Below, one piece after another: positions 12,453-24,517 of a stretch of DNA of 64,000 nucleotides (the first letter of the stretch is position 1; the number at the start of each line of letters is the position of its first letter). Made by a program: the position numbers and the translations under genes. The notes under the pieces are model-generated. The model made no database searches. It saw only the letters and a list, made by a program, of their open reading frames with translations, and was not told the DNA's origin. Source of the DNA: Ulota crispa (taxonomy: Eukaryota > Streptophyta > Bryopsida > Orthotrichales > Orthotrichaceae); NCBI GenBank assembly GCA_963920765.1, contig OY987243.1, forward strand, positions 10,664,001 to 10,728,000. The letters run 5' to 3'.

Positions 12453-13677
12453 TCTTTACACCGTTTGGGTTTCCCTACTGCTTGATTTCTGATCAATTAT
12501 TAGAGCGCGACTGCTGGTTTGGTTTTTTTCCCTTCGTTGATGGTGTAGAATTGTTTTGTATTTGGGTCATCAATGCGGGTTGTTCGAGGATTCATCCCTG
12601 CAGTGAGTCGTGATATCTGAACTCAATGCATGGAGCCATGTCTTGAGCACCATTTATTTCACCACCTCCTAAAATGAATTCTAATGAGTTTGTTGAAAAT
12701 GCAAGGTGGTGAACTTTGTCGATGCCATGTCCCAATTTCAACAAGGGATTTCACTGACAATTTGTCACTCCGCTTTGATCTCTTCCAACACAGAGGATGT
12801 GCATTGCAAACCAAATTTATTTACTTTGCGAGATGTTTGTAATGTTATTCTTTCTATGTCATATGCCTTCCAAATTAGTGTCAGTGGCACCTTGGTTATA
12901 AGTTCTTGGTTGAGCTCAGATCCTAGCAGTCTAATGCCATGCTTGACCCTTAAAGGACAGGCCTAAAACCATGGGTTTTCTATGGAATTACAATCATGCT
13001 CTAGAAGTGATTTTGGCAATGTAATTAACATCAAAACTCATTACTACAATTTCAATAGAAGAAGCTATGTGCATAATACAAGTATAGAAAACATTCATAG
13101 ATTTTGGTGAAAATTTGAAATTATTGTAATTTTTTGAAACAAAAGTTTAAATAATTCATGTCAATTACAAAATGTATGCAATTATGCCAAGTTTTTTTAC
13201 TATGGATGCGATTCACAATGAAGATTATTATGGTCGATTTTTTCCCCCATGTTGGTAAAATATGGAAAAGTAGCCATCCTATGATATTGGGTGATCACCT
13301 TGTGACAGTAATGTATTTTTTAGAACTTGATTTTTTTTGAAACTTCAAAACACCAAAAGAAACTAGATTTGGTGAACTTTCTATTGCTAGCTAAGCTCAA
13401 ACTCGAAACACATCATCTTGAGAGCTCACGCTTAGCTTTGGTAAAAAGATCCTTAGAATGTAAAATACATTATATGGTGGTGCATCTTTACTCCTCAATT
13501 GGTAAGTGGGACCCTTTTGTGAACATTGTGTATGCAAAAACTATCCTTGTACATGTACTAAACTACATGATATATGTCCCAATTGCAACAAAATCTAGGA
13601 TGAGAAATAATGTTATTCCACTTCCACAATAATATTAAATCATCCAAAAGTCAAAAACTTGTCTCAATGACATTTAA
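12453..13677. other. Intergenic, nothing recognised
   Basis: The PRMT4 3' UTR probably occupies the first few hundred bases. The rest is AT-rich without a convincing reading frame. A string resembling a TTAA-family end (CCCTTAAAGGAC near 12947) stands alone without a partner. Confidence 0.4.
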
Positions 13678-14319
13678 CCCTAATGACCCTAGAATTTCTA
13701 AGCTTCTACGGATTTGCTCTAATTTGAACAAAAAGCCAACATTTTGATAAGTTTTGTCAATACTTTTGAATTGTAACCAAAGAGAATCAAACTAGATATG
13801 TTAGAGATCACCGTAGAAAAGAAAACACGACAATATCTCTTATGGATTGAAAGATTATAATGTTTGATCATGAGGGTGTTAAAACTGTGAAAGTGATTTG
13901 AAGTCTCTCAATCTTCTTTTCGCATGTCAAATTTGAAAAGTTGGTCACCAAAAAAATTAGAGGGTAAAGGGCCTAACATGCATAATCCCAATCAATTTAT
14001 GACTTCTCAAAATGTACTCTATATTTTTTTCTATGAATTTCAAATGTAAATTTTTCTCAATGATCGAATGTACTTGAGGCTCATTCCCAAGAGCCCTCTA
14101 TAGTACATGAAGTCAAGATTGCAATGGACACCTATGCACAAAATCTTGAATAGAAAAGTCATAATCAATTATTTGCAAAATCAAATTGTTGGAGCTAAAA
14201 CTAAACTTCAAAAAGAATTTTTCAAAAATACAAATCACTAAAAATAGTAATTTGGTAAGGTTTTATTTAACTTCAGAAATTGATTGAAGACACATTTTGT
14301 CCTCAAGGTCATTTTGGGG
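13678..14319. mobile_element. TTAA-flanked element, 642 bases
   Basis: Starts CCCTAATGACC after TTAA (13674-13677) and ends GGTCATTTTGGGG before TTAA (14320-14323). The interior is a diverged inverse copy of the element at 14779-15420 (for example the block AACATTTTGATAA and the block around GTTGAAAGATTATAATG-like sequence). No open frame of note. Confidence 0.7.
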
Positions 14320-14778
14320 TTAAAGGTTAAAAGTGTGAATGAACAAGCAATATCAAGGTGAGATATTAAAAATAGACATAACATTTAGTAGCCTACAGAG
14401 AGGCTGCCTTTCCCTCTCTTTAGGTATCATCCATGAACTTCATCTTGACAAAAAATTAAAATATTAAAAAATAAATTAAATTTTTTTTGACACGTCTGGC
14501 CCCTCGACGTGTGTGCATTGAACTAAGCCTCTTTTTTATAAACTTTGACAAATTTAGCCAAGTGTCTCCATAGCTAAAGAAGGATGTGGAATATTCCACA
14601 CCATTCTCTTGGAGGGAGGGCAGCCTTTACTAGTGCTATTGAATGTTATGGAGAGCAACGTATTGCATCCTCTTTATAAAAGACCAAAAGGTGCAAGGCA
14701 TAATAACCAGTATATTTTTATCCGTTGAAGTGGAGCTAGTCCTTGCTCAATTGGAAGCACCCATATTCAATAACTTAA

Positions 14779-15420
14779 CCCCTCAAGTCCCAAGGAGACC
14801 AAAGCTATCCTTCTTTGTTTGTAATTTGGGATGCCTAAATTTTCTTCATAATTAATTACAATGATTTTTTTTAAAGCTCTTGTTGAAATCTCGTTTAAGT
14901 ATCAAAAGTCTGATTTTGAAAATGGCTAATTATGATTTTTCTGTTTAAGATTTTGTCCAAGGGTGTTCATTGCAAATCTTCACTTTCTAGTGTTGAGAGC
15001 TCTTGGAAATGAGCCTAAAGTACACTCTAGAACTTGGAGAAACAATCACATTAGAAATTTAGTTTAAAAAGTTGTAGAGTAGATTTTAAGAAGCCGTAAT
15101 TGATTAGGGTTACACATGTTGTACTTTACATACTCATATTTTTTTTGGTATCCTCAATTTTAAATTTGAGATGTGAAAAGAGGACTAAAAGACTTCAAAT
15201 CACTTTCACAGTTTTAACACCCTCTTCATCAAATGTTATAATCTTTCAATCCATAAGTGATATTGTTGTGTTTTCATTTCCTATCTGATCTCTAACATAT
15301 CTAGTTTGAATTTGTATGGTTATAATTTATAAAAATGATGTAATTTATCAAAATGTTGCAATTCTGTTCATCCACGAGCAGATTCTGAGATACTCAAGGA
15401 AATGCATGGGCTTTGAGGGG
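14779..15420. mobile_element. TTAA-flanked element, 642 bases, inverted relative to its neighbour
   Basis: Starts CCCCTCAAGTCCC after TTAA (14775-14778) and ends GGGCTTTGAGGGG before TTAA (15421-15424). It has the same length and family as 13678-14319 but opposite orientation. Together with the 459-base spacer the pair could form a long imperfect hairpin. Confidence 0.7.
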
Positions 15421-15424
15421 TTAA

Positions 15425-17259
15425 GCAATTCTGCAAAAAACTATAAAGAGTTTGAGGCAAAATATAATTTTTGCATGTAGGAAGGTAAGAAATATTGGGA
15501 TTGCAAATTTTTCATAATTTTTTTTGTAAAACTGAAATTACTATGAATTTTGGGAGTCAAAAAGTGTTCCAGCCCCTTGGCCAATGTTTAGATGTATGCA
15601 ATTCCAATACTGGCCAAACTACTTTCAATTCATTATTTCCTACCTCACTTTGGGACATGTGGCATGACCTAAGTAGCCCCAACCTTGAAAAAGATAGAAA
15701 AACGGATTCCAAAGCACCTAACCTTGCTCATGGTGGAAATAGCACACCCTACTAGTTGGGAATGGGGCAGTGGTGGCAATAGGTGTTTCCACCTTAGTGG
15801 ACACACGGCCAAGGTGAATTGACCCCCTTCATTGCCCTTTCCTTAGATGAATGGGGCTAGTAGCTCACTCAAATGTTTTATGAGGTTGTGGGGTCAGAGT
15901 GAAAAAGCTTGGAAGGAGGATATAATCAAACACTACAAAAACAAAAGCAAATTATTACTTTATCCATGCCCAAGAATGATTGAGCTTTTTCACCTTGGCC
16001 TGAAAACATGGATGTATAATGTCAAAGCCACAAAGCTGCATTCATCTAAGCATGGGATAATACGGGAAGTGCACTATACATGATGTTTGTGGGTAGCGTG
16101 CATTCAAGCCCTTGTAAGATGGGGGCTATGTAGGTAAATTTTGTTGATTTCTATAAGGCTAAATTTACCTAAATTTTTAAATTTTGACAATTTCATGTAC
16201 CCTAGGCTTCATTTGAATTAAGTTCTTATGATATTTTTGTATACCCTATGTTCATTATAAATACGCAATGACACAAATAAAGCTACACACATGTAATCAA
16301 AGACCAAACACTTCAAAACATAAATTTTAACCAATCACATAATACTTCAAACAAGAACTTAAGAGAAAATAGAAAGCATAGAAAAACATATAGTATACCT
16401 AAAAGCAGATTTGTAAATTCAATACAGGATGAAGGAAAAAGTAGTGAAACCCATTCCACTTCAATCACAAACCCCTTTTAAGTTGAGCACGCAGAGAAAT
16501 AAGAGAAAACGTGAGAAATGAACCCGCGCGCAAAGATAGCATTGCACTTGAACCATTATGAAGTCCAGAAACTGCATGCAAACAGAAAGCGTTGTTGAAG
16601 AATCTAAGATAAAATGTGCAATCAAAACCATAAAACATGCAAGCGTGCAAGCGGGAGTTGCTAAAGCACAACCCAACCCTCAAACCCTACTCTGACCCTA
16701 AGCCCATGCCACAAGCCCATAAATGAATAGCAACGGAGGCTTCAACCATGTGTCCAATCTTGTATCATTACTTGTACATCATTTATTAACCCTACAACCC
16801 TAAGTTACTGCTGAATACAGCTGACATTGGATACTTGGATAGGAATCAAACAATGGATACTTTATCTTACTCAAAACATGAGATACTTTAGGTAACCATT
16901 GAATAATTAAAATATATCCAATAAAAGTGTAGATTTTGTTTTTTGAATATTGGCAAGGCTATTGTACAACTAAAAAAATTATATTTCTCATTATTATGCC
17001 CTACCCTTCATTATTTATAAAGAGCCCACACCCATTTCAATGATGCTTACTTTATACAAAGCCATGTCAAAAATTTAGGACCAAGGCAATTATAACAACC
17101 CTTCATTCGATTGCACGTGTACAATAAAATAAGGGAGTGCACTCCCCGTGAGGGGCAATGAGGGGGTTGGTTTATCTTGGGCGTGGACACACTTAGACCA
17201 GTGTGGGCTTGTCCCTACATGAATTACCCAATAGAATGTAGACAACTCCAAAACATGCC
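15425..17259. other. Intergenic, no gene seen
   Basis: AT-rich sequence with scattered short open frames of low-complexity composition and no recognisable domain. A weak inverted repeat (AAGTTCTTATG near 16220, matched near 16350) suggests another decayed element. Confidence 0.4.
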
Positions 17260-17263
17260 TTAA

Positions 17264-18186
17264 CCCCTAAAGGATTGTTGTCCCCTTGGGGGACAAATGG
17301 GATTGCGAGCATGTACCTATGACTAAACATATTTTTTTAGTTTTTTTGAAACTTTTGAGGATGGTGGGGAACTCAAAGATTTATGTGCATACCTAATTTT
17401 TTCTTCATTCAAACAGTTATTGAAGAAGTGATGCATGGATTTTTGAATAACAAGGGAGGACAAGTAGTCCAAAAACTTCTTTAAAAGTTGTGGTTTTTTA
17501 AAATAAAATTCTGAAATTGGTTTTTTAGATTTACATACATATGGGAAGCTTTTAATCATTCACTTTTTATGGATGAGTAAGAAGTTTTAGTTTGCAAGTA
17601 GGTATGGGACTTCCAAACCTCCATTCCTTTTGCCCCTTATAAAATTTGGAGCTTTAGTTTGTTTGCTGACTCTCTTTTTTCCAAGTTGTAGTAGACTAAG
17701 ATTCCTTGGTTTTCACCATTTGGATCAAAGTAATTGAGATTTCTGAATTTTATATAAATCCTCCAATTTTGCCTAGTGTATATGCAAATTTCATAGCCTT
17801 ACAACATTGCAAAATTTTACAAAGTATGATTCACACCTCCAATTCATTTGAAATTTCTCTCACACTTACCTAACTTAGTCTTCTACATGGAAAGAATAAA
17901 CCTCTACTTTGCATAGAGCAATTTTTTTGATATAAGAGCAGTCAAAGGCTTTTGAAATTTTAGGCAACAAGGAAAAAAGCTTTGTTTTTGCACTTCAGAT
18001 GTCAATTATATCTCACTCCTCTACATCTATAATGAGTTGATTTTTTCCTACAAGTACCTCCCATACTCTAAGGCAAGATTTTGCAGTTGAATTTTCACAA
18101 GAAATCCATTTTTCTTTCTATTCATTGCCCTAGAAGTGGCAATTTTCAATGACTTTTGCAAAAAAAAGGGCTTAGTCCTTTAGGGG
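17264..18186. mobile_element. TTAA-flanked element, 923 bases
   Basis: Starts CCCCTAAAGGATTG after TTAA (17260-17263) and ends GTCCTTTAGGGG before TTAA (18187-18190). Just inside the left end are GGGGGACAAATGGGAT and a CATGTACCTATG motif that recur in the copies at 21962-22880 and 41143-42130, which defines the family. Non-coding. Confidence 0.75.
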
Positions 18187-18474
18187 TTAAGGGTACCCGT
18201 GTTGCACCAAAATCACATGTGGTACCATGTCTTACTCAAAAATCACCCAATTCCAATATTTTTGGGAGGAATGCAAGCATTTCAATATGATCATCTACAA
18301 TCTAATTTTTACAATCTTATCTCAAGTATTAACACGGTAAATGCTTGCCCAAATATCCAAAAAGCCCAAAGTGTGTTTCTTGGTACTTTAGGGGTTAAAA
18401 ATATGGGGCCATCGAATGAGGTTATTCTTGGCATTCCATGACGAAGCAAACCTTCATGACCACATCTAAAAAAA

Positions 18475-18894
18475 GGGAATTGATATGTATAGGTACCACA
18501 CCCTTTGAACTATTGTACCACACCACGGGGGTAAATTTTAGATTTCTACCATCAAAAAGCTGAATTTGGGAATTTGGAATTCAGATTTTGAAGTGGAGAT
18601 CATGATTTAGTCTAGAACCATAATTTTTTTTGCAATTCAACAACATCCAATGAAAAAGTTTAACTAGGGAGAAAAGTGTTACTTTTACTTTTGTTTGTAA
18701 AAAATGATAAGTTTTTTCATTGGGTGTAGTTGAATTGCAACTTTTTTTATGGTCCTAGACTAAATCACGGTCTCAAAGTCCAAATCTGAATTCCAAATTC
18801 TCATATTCAGCTTTTTGATGGTAGAAATCTAAAATTTACCCCGGAGGTGTGGTATAGTAGTTCAAAGGGTGTGTACATACACTTATCAATTCCC
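18475..18894. mobile_element. Foldback MITE with a 9-bp target duplication (Mutator-like)
   Basis: Almost the whole 420 bases are two inverted arms of about 200 bases, starting GGGAATTGATATGTATAGG and ending CACTTATCAATTCCC. The nine bases CTAAAAAAA occur immediately on both sides (18466-18474, 18895-18903). A 9-bp duplication with long terminal inverted repeats is typical of Mutator-like elements. A left-end fragment of the same family lies at about 27998-28170. Confidence 0.8.
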
Positions 18895-19318
18895 CTAAAA
18901 AAAATTGGATGAAGAAAAAAAGGATCTCATCTTCCAAGGATTTTTTTGATATTGAGGAGGCGAATTTTGTCTCCCTGGGCGTTTAGGGATTAATGTTGTA
19001 GCAAAATTTTGGCCCCAACAAAATTTCCTCCAAAACAAATTTTCCCTTGAAAGCCAAATCCCAGGATTGAAGTGTCCAATATTGGAACGAACCGAAACAG
19101 AATCGAGCAAACTTTGATTTGAACGGCGTTTGTCGCGAGGAGTAAAGACAAAATCGAAAGGAGGAAGGAGAGAAGCGGAATTGGAAAGCAGGACAAATAA
19201 CTTACAGTAGAAGGCAAGGAATAAAATAGCACCGGTGATTGTCAGGCATTTTTTTTTGTTTGTTTTTGTATCTGTCAAGTTCCGGGGAATTTGATGCTTG
19301 ACAGTTGACACTAACTTA

Positions 19319-19642
19319 GGCCCTGTTCAGACTAGCGTCTGGTCGAAAATTTCTCAACCGTGATTGTTTGAAATTTGGTTTTTCTCCATTGTTGGGTTCA
19401 AACTGCAAGTTTGTCCGGTATTTTTACATCTATCGTCACCACCGTGAGGACCACTCTATATAGTCACGTCAACGATCAAGATAGTGAAGATTTGGGGCCT
19501 ACTCCAAGGGTGGTACCAAACTTGTCCGACAGAGACACACTCTTGGATGACAAACGATTACATGGAAAAGTTTCTATCGGACAAAACACCGGGCGGGATG
19601 CCGATTTTTTTATCTTGGCCGGCTAGTAGTCTGAACCGGGCC
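19319..19642. mobile_element. Tourist-like (PIF/Harbinger) MITE
   Basis: A 324-base element with ends GGCCCTGTTCAGACTAGC and GCTAGTAGTCTGAACCGGGCC-type sequence, flanked by TTA on both sides (19316-19318, 19643-19645). The GGCCCTGTT terminus and TTA duplication match Tourist-type elements. Open frames inside are incidental. Confidence 0.8.
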
Positions 19643-19851
19643 TTACGGCTGGTTCAGTTCAAAGTTGAAGAGGGAGCTTCGTTGGCCAAGCAAGGTGGAG
19701 TGCGGAATTTAGGTCTAGGTTTAGGTCTAGGGTTTTGGGTTTTGGTTTTGCCAATGAAGGGTGGCGAGTGATCGTCGGATTCGTTTGTCCCCGCTTTTCC
19801 CTTGCAATCGTGCCCGCAAGCGCGCTGAAGAATCACCAGGCCCTTTGTTGA

Positions 19852-20385
19852 GGCTCAGTTTACTGCACATACTTCGATGTGGGGCCAGAGTGGAAAAGCT
19901 CAGGATTTCATTCAAACAAGGGTAATAAACACCATATTCATTAAATTGGGAAAAAGAATACATTTTGGGACTTTTGAAGGTTTTAGTTGATCCCCTAAAA
20001 CCATGTTTTGGGTACACCTGCCCTCACTTGAGAGGAGGAATTTGCGAGGGAAAAAATCTTAGTGGGTCAAATTGAATATGATAGCTTCAAATTTGGTTTA
20101 AGTTAACCTTTTGAGTTTAAGGTGAAGTTCAGTTTGGGAATTGCGTTTTCCCAATTTAATGGATATGGTGTTAATAGTAATAATTTGCCCTCTATTTTTT
20201 GTTGTTCAATTGTATCCTCTTCGTTGGGCCCAAACTAAAGCAAGGTTGTTGGATCCAAATATGAATTCAAATTTCTCAAATTCAGTCTCCAGATGATAAA
20301 TATCTAAACTCTCAGAAGTCTGGCTGGTGAAAAACAGTGTTTTTTCCTGTGGCCCCACATCAACGTATGTGCAGTAAACTGAGCC
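19852..20385. repeat. TIR element with a nested inverted repeat
   Basis: The ends GGCTCAGTTTACTGCACATAC and GTATGTGCAGTAAACTGAGCC are perfect inverted repeats, continued inward by GTGGGGCC/GGCCCCAC. Inside, a second inverted pair is built on CCAATTTAATGGATATGGTG (near 20150) and its complement (near 19930). Related fragments occur at about 26380-26500, 23260-23490 and 23710-23935. Confidence 0.7.
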
Positions 20386-21957
20386 ATTTTCTAAGTCCTA
20401 AATTTTTTATTGGAATGGCGCCAAATTTTGCTGGCCTGCACTCCTAGTGTAAAGCAACCCTTACTGTTGAGGGAGCTAGAGATGTCAGTGGTAAAAGTGG
20501 GCTAAACCAACCCTCTTGAGCCTAGGCTAGCACCAGGGTTTTTTTTAACTGACAAAGATGGCAAAGTATGACTTTGTGTCCACTTATCAGAGGACAATTT
20601 TTTCGAGGGAAGAGAAGTTATTAGTTGCATGACAGATTTGGAGAAAAATGTGTTAGTTAAAAAAAATGCTGGCTAGCACCCTCTGATATTCCCAGTGATT
20701 AGACTTTTCTATATAAAAACTACAAGACTTGAGCAGGGTTTAATTTTTGTTTTTGTCAGGGTAGAGCAACCCGCACCCCAAAGTGCATGCAAGTAAGGAA
20801 TTTTTTGCTAAATTTGGAAAGAATGAATGGTAAGCAAGAGTTCATCCAAATAGGTACTAATATAAGCTACTTTCATCCAAATTTTGGTGGATTGAATTCT
20901 TGCTCACAAAGGGATCTAGCAATTTCATCAATTATTTCACCCAAATTTCAAAGTGTATTAGTAGCTAGTGACCTTTAGAGGTAAGATTTAAGCAAAAATT
21001 TGTCAACAAATTAAACGCTAAACCTAAGGAACCAGGCACACAACTTTTTTTTTAAACTACAAATTTCTTGATTTCCAACCTGATGGTTCCAGCAATGCTT
21101 TCAACGGGTGCATGTAATACAAAATCTAAGTCTATGGAAATTTTCAAATGTAGAAGCATCTCTGCTGCTAGACATCTCATAAGAAAGTTGTCAACATCAT
21201 ATTAGGTAAGTTGGGAAAAACAAAGGTACCATTTTGTACACCTCAAACCCAAAAAGTTACCTCAAACCAAATTCAAAAGTATTAGATTCAATCTAAGCCA
21301 CTAAGACATTTTCCCTCATAAATTCCTCATATTAGGTGAGAGCACGTGTTCAAAAAAAATACTAGAGCTCAGTTTAAGGTGATCACCCCAAACCCAGAAG
21401 TCCCAAAATGTCCACTTTCGCCCAATTTACCTAATATGAGGTTTGTCAACAAAGTACATCAAACATCCCAATCTGGGAACCGATCTCTGCATCTCAAAAA
21501 TTCTTTCAGTATTATGAGATGGCTAAGATTAAAACGAGATGCGACGTTATTTATATATATTCTAGCATGCACGCCTATTTTCCTCAACTCTATAAAGTGT
21601 AAAATTGGCGCATCTGAAAACTGGTTTAAATGCATGAACGTCGATGTTGGTTGGTTGCCATTCCTGCCGATCATGGCATCCCTGCAGTGGCCTGCATGCA
21701 TGCAGACGACGTCTATTTTTCGAGACGATCCAACCATCAAAACTTGCATGTCAGGTGTGGCGGGAATCTTCCAAAAGGATGATAAATGGCATATGAGAAG
21801 AAGTAGGTATGCTCCCATTAACGAATATATTTACATTCAAGGAGAGTTCGGCCTTGGTTTACTGCACATTCGTGATTTGCACGACAAAATTTGAAAAGGT
21901 TATATTTGTATAAATTTGCGTATTTAGATGAAAGGAAACTGTGCTCCTCTTTTGGAG
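20386..21957. other. Repeat-derived stretch, no gene supported
   Basis: Contains a segment (about 20735-20990, GCAGGGTTTAATTTTTG end) that recurs inverted at about 29150-29440, and an inverted pair on CATATTAGGTAAGTTGGG (about 21200-21440). A 182-codon open frame at 21346-21894 starts inside the latter repeat. It has no recognisable domain and is also open on the opposite strand, so I do not call it a gene. Confidence 0.4.
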
Positions 21958-21961
21958 TTAA

Positions 21962-22880
21962 CCCTTAAAGGACCGTGGCTTTTATTTTGTCAAAAAACAC
22001 TCAAAACTGCCATCTCTATGGCAAAGAGTAAAAAAGCTTGAAAATCAGGCATTTTGCATATCTGACCGTAGGATCTTGTGCTAAACTACTAAAAGAATGT
22101 GTCATACAAAACTCAAGAACTTTGACCGCACAGATTGGAAGATGTATGCATTTAAAGTGTAAAAAAAACTTTTTTTGCACCTTGCTTGATTAGATTTTTT
22201 AACTTTGAACATTTTTAACTTAAATGTTTTGCACCACAGAGTTTGGATTTCTATTTTGCATGGTGGGAAGTTGAGTTGGGAATCTTGGGAATTTTTTTAG
22301 ACAAAGAGTACTTCATTTTCAGTCTTTAAAAAGACATTAGGTAGAAGAAGGTATGAGATTGAACAAAAATTTAAATTGCTAATAACCTTGCAATGGAATT
22401 GAAATGCAATAATCCCAATGGTGAGATTGTTCTAGAAAGCAAACTTCACCCTCTCCAACAACTTTTTTGAAAAAATGTTAAACCTACTTTCAAAAATGAA
22501 GTTTATAAGTTTTTTTTTCAAGAAGATGTGTGAATTGCCTGAAAAACAAGATTGTCCATGACTTTCTCATAACTAGTCCAAATGGAATGAATCAAAGCTT
22601 CAGATGTAGATAAAGATATAATCTATAAGAAAAAATAAATTATTATTTTTTCAAGTTTTTAAAAGAATTTTTTCTGCTGCCTGGAGTCCCCAAATTTGAG
22701 CTTATTTAGGCATAACTTTTGCTCCCTAGCATCAATTGGAACAAAAAATTATATTTCCCTAAAGCTAATGTGTTTTTCTATCTTCAAAAAAAATTTCAAA
22801 AAATTAGGACAAAAATTGAGGCCATAGGTACCTGCCCAAAATCCCATTTGTCCCCCGTAGGGACAATGGTCCTTTAGGGG
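21962..22880. mobile_element. TTAA-flanked element, 919 bases
   Basis: Starts CCCTTAAAGGACC after TTAA (21958-21961) and ends GGTCCTTTAGGGG before TTAA (22881-22884). The right end carries ATCCCATTTGTCCCCCGTAG, the family signature in inverse orientation. A second element (22884-23230) begins in the shared TTAA. Non-coding. Confidence 0.75.
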
Positions 22881-22883
22881 TTA

Positions 22884-23230
22884 AGGTAGGCACACCCATT
22901 AGCGACTACCTCCCAATACCACACTCTAGTTTTTGGCTGTTCTCCACCCTCTATTGAACCTAAAGTGCAGCACTAAATGCCACTTGCACAAGCAAATCCT
23001 GTCACACTCAAGCACTCAAGCACTTCCAAGGGTAGTTTAGAGTTACCTATAAGATCCTTTGAGTTGCAGCTTTGCCATTTAATATAGAACATTCTACAAT
23101 ACATTTTTACACAAAAATTACATTCCTTGATAGCTTGTTGAAAGGCTAACCCTATGGGTTTTCTTCCGAAATTTTCTGAGACCTTGAGGTGCCCAAAACC
23201 TTAAATGGTTGGGTATGGGTGTGCCTACCT
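22884..23230. mobile_element. TA-flanked AGGTAGGCACACCC element, copy 1
   Basis: The ends AGGTAGGCACACCCAT and ATGGGTGTGCCTACCT are perfect inverses, flanked by TA on both sides. The interior shares long blocks with 46944-47355 (same orientation, for example TTAATATA.AA.ATTCTACAATAC) and with 29515-29913 (inverse). It is a non-autonomous DNA transposon; mariner-type is suggested by the TA flanks. Confidence 0.75.
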
Positions 23231-23573
23231 TAGTCGGTTTTATCTCCTTACTACGAAGTCTCAGGACATAAGCAGAGTCTTTGAATATAAATACGAAGGG
23301 TCGTTGAACCCATATATAAATTCGGCTTTTTCAACTTCAACCTCCTGGTGGTAAATTTCTACAGTTACATTTCTAAGCTTACATTTTATGCATGATGAAA
23401 ATTGTGAGCTTTTCCACCTTGGATCCACAAACGCGTATATGCCGGAGTAGACACTTGCTAGTATTTGCCAGTTGTTACTTAGAAGTTGCAAGCTATTGCA
23501 AGCAATTCAAGCAATAAATGACATTTGAGGAGGTCGTTTTGAAGGGGTCATCTCTTGATTATGTGTTGTCGTA

Positions 23574-23694
23574 AGGTAAACATACGCAATTCCAACAACT
23601 AAACCTAATACCGTTCAAATGTACTTTGTAGGAACATTTGAACGACATTAAGTTTAATGGTCGGAAATTTGGATATGTTTACCTTAATTACATT
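23574..23694. repeat. Short foldback element, AGGTAAACATA ends
   Basis: This 121-base hairpin has ends AGGTAAACATACGCAATTCC and TTTGGATATGTTTACCT, flanked by TA. The inner arm matches on CGTTCAAATG/CATTTGAACG. Its end sequence links it to the AGGTAGG group. Confidence 0.7.
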
Positions 23695-24190
23695 AGAACC
23701 CTAAAAGTTCCTCATTCTCTCACACAACTGGTCCCATTAAGAGAAATGTAGTTATAGTATAGCCCCATTGCCAATCTTGATTTGGTGGTGCTCTCACAAG
23801 TCACGACAAGGTCTTTGAATTCAAATATAAACTCTGACTTTTCAAATTCAATCTCCTGGTGGTAGAATTCTAAACTTACATTTTTTGCATAGTTAAAATT
23901 AGAGCTTTTCCACCATGGCCCCATAAACAAGTATGGCAGAGAATTTGATACCGGGGATGATTGAGATTCAACATAACATTGTTAAGTTGGTTTAATTCCT
24001 CCCCATATACATAAAAAAAGGTTTTAGTTATAAATTCTCAAAGCTCATTGGTCCTGGAACAAAGCTCACAAATGACATTGGCTGTGGATCCTCATTTTTG
24101 GGGAGCAAAAAGGACCCCCAGTGAAGGTTAACAATGTTATGAATAGGACGACCTCAATAGACAGGGTCTGTTTCTGGAAAAGTTACTCGG
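23695..24190. other. Intergenic, diverged repeat copy
   Basis: The block about 23800-23935 repeats, with divergence, 23265-23440 (shared TCTCCTGGTGGTA-like and GAGCTTTTCCACC blocks). No gene is visible. Confidence 0.4.
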
Positions 24191-24517
24191 GTGACACCGC
24201 TTTACACCCCTGTTAAACCAGGAAAAGATATAAAACAGGGAAAACAATTCAGGGCCAGCCACTCAGGCCGGAGAATGAGAGTATTGATTCACGATGAAAT
24301 TCTCCCAGATCAGGAAAATAGGAGGGTTCCTCTCCATTTAGCTTGGCTCACTGTTGATCTCCTTTTTCCTTCAAAAGCGGATCGAGCACCAGCAGCGCCA
24401 CTGAGAGAGGAATACTTGGGTCCAGATTTCAAGGGACGTTGGCAGATCCCCATGCCATCCGATGATTTTGACTACATATATAGTGATTCATGGCTATTCC
24501 CATACCCGAGTCCTTGA
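24191..24517 (+). CDS. Short unexplained ORF
   Basis: I do not recognise this. The open frame reads to a stop at 24515-24517; the first in-frame ATG is at 24274 and would give about 81 residues, ending SDSWLFPYPSP. Composition is more protein-like than the surrounding frames (proline-, charge- and aromatic-rich, low in lysine/phenylalanine runs), and local GC content is higher than the flanks. It could be a small gene, one exon of a larger gene, or a captured fragment. No signal peptide or membrane segment is evident. Confidence 0.3.
   Translation: MTPLYTPVKPGKDIKQGKQFRASHSGRRMRVLIHDEILPDQENRRVPLHLAWLTVDLLFPSKADRAPAAPLREEYLGPDFKGRWQIPMPSDDFDYIYSDSWLFPYPSP

Noticed and set aside
18187..18394. 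Possible further TTAA element ending TTTAGGGG-TTAA at 18394
   Set aside because: The right end is convincing, but the left side after TTAA at 18187 starts GGGTACCCG and does not pair; probably a leftover end from an older insertion.
21346..21894. 182-codon open frame on the + strand
   Set aside because: It begins inside an inverted-repeat element, is open on both strands in part, and has no recognisable feature.
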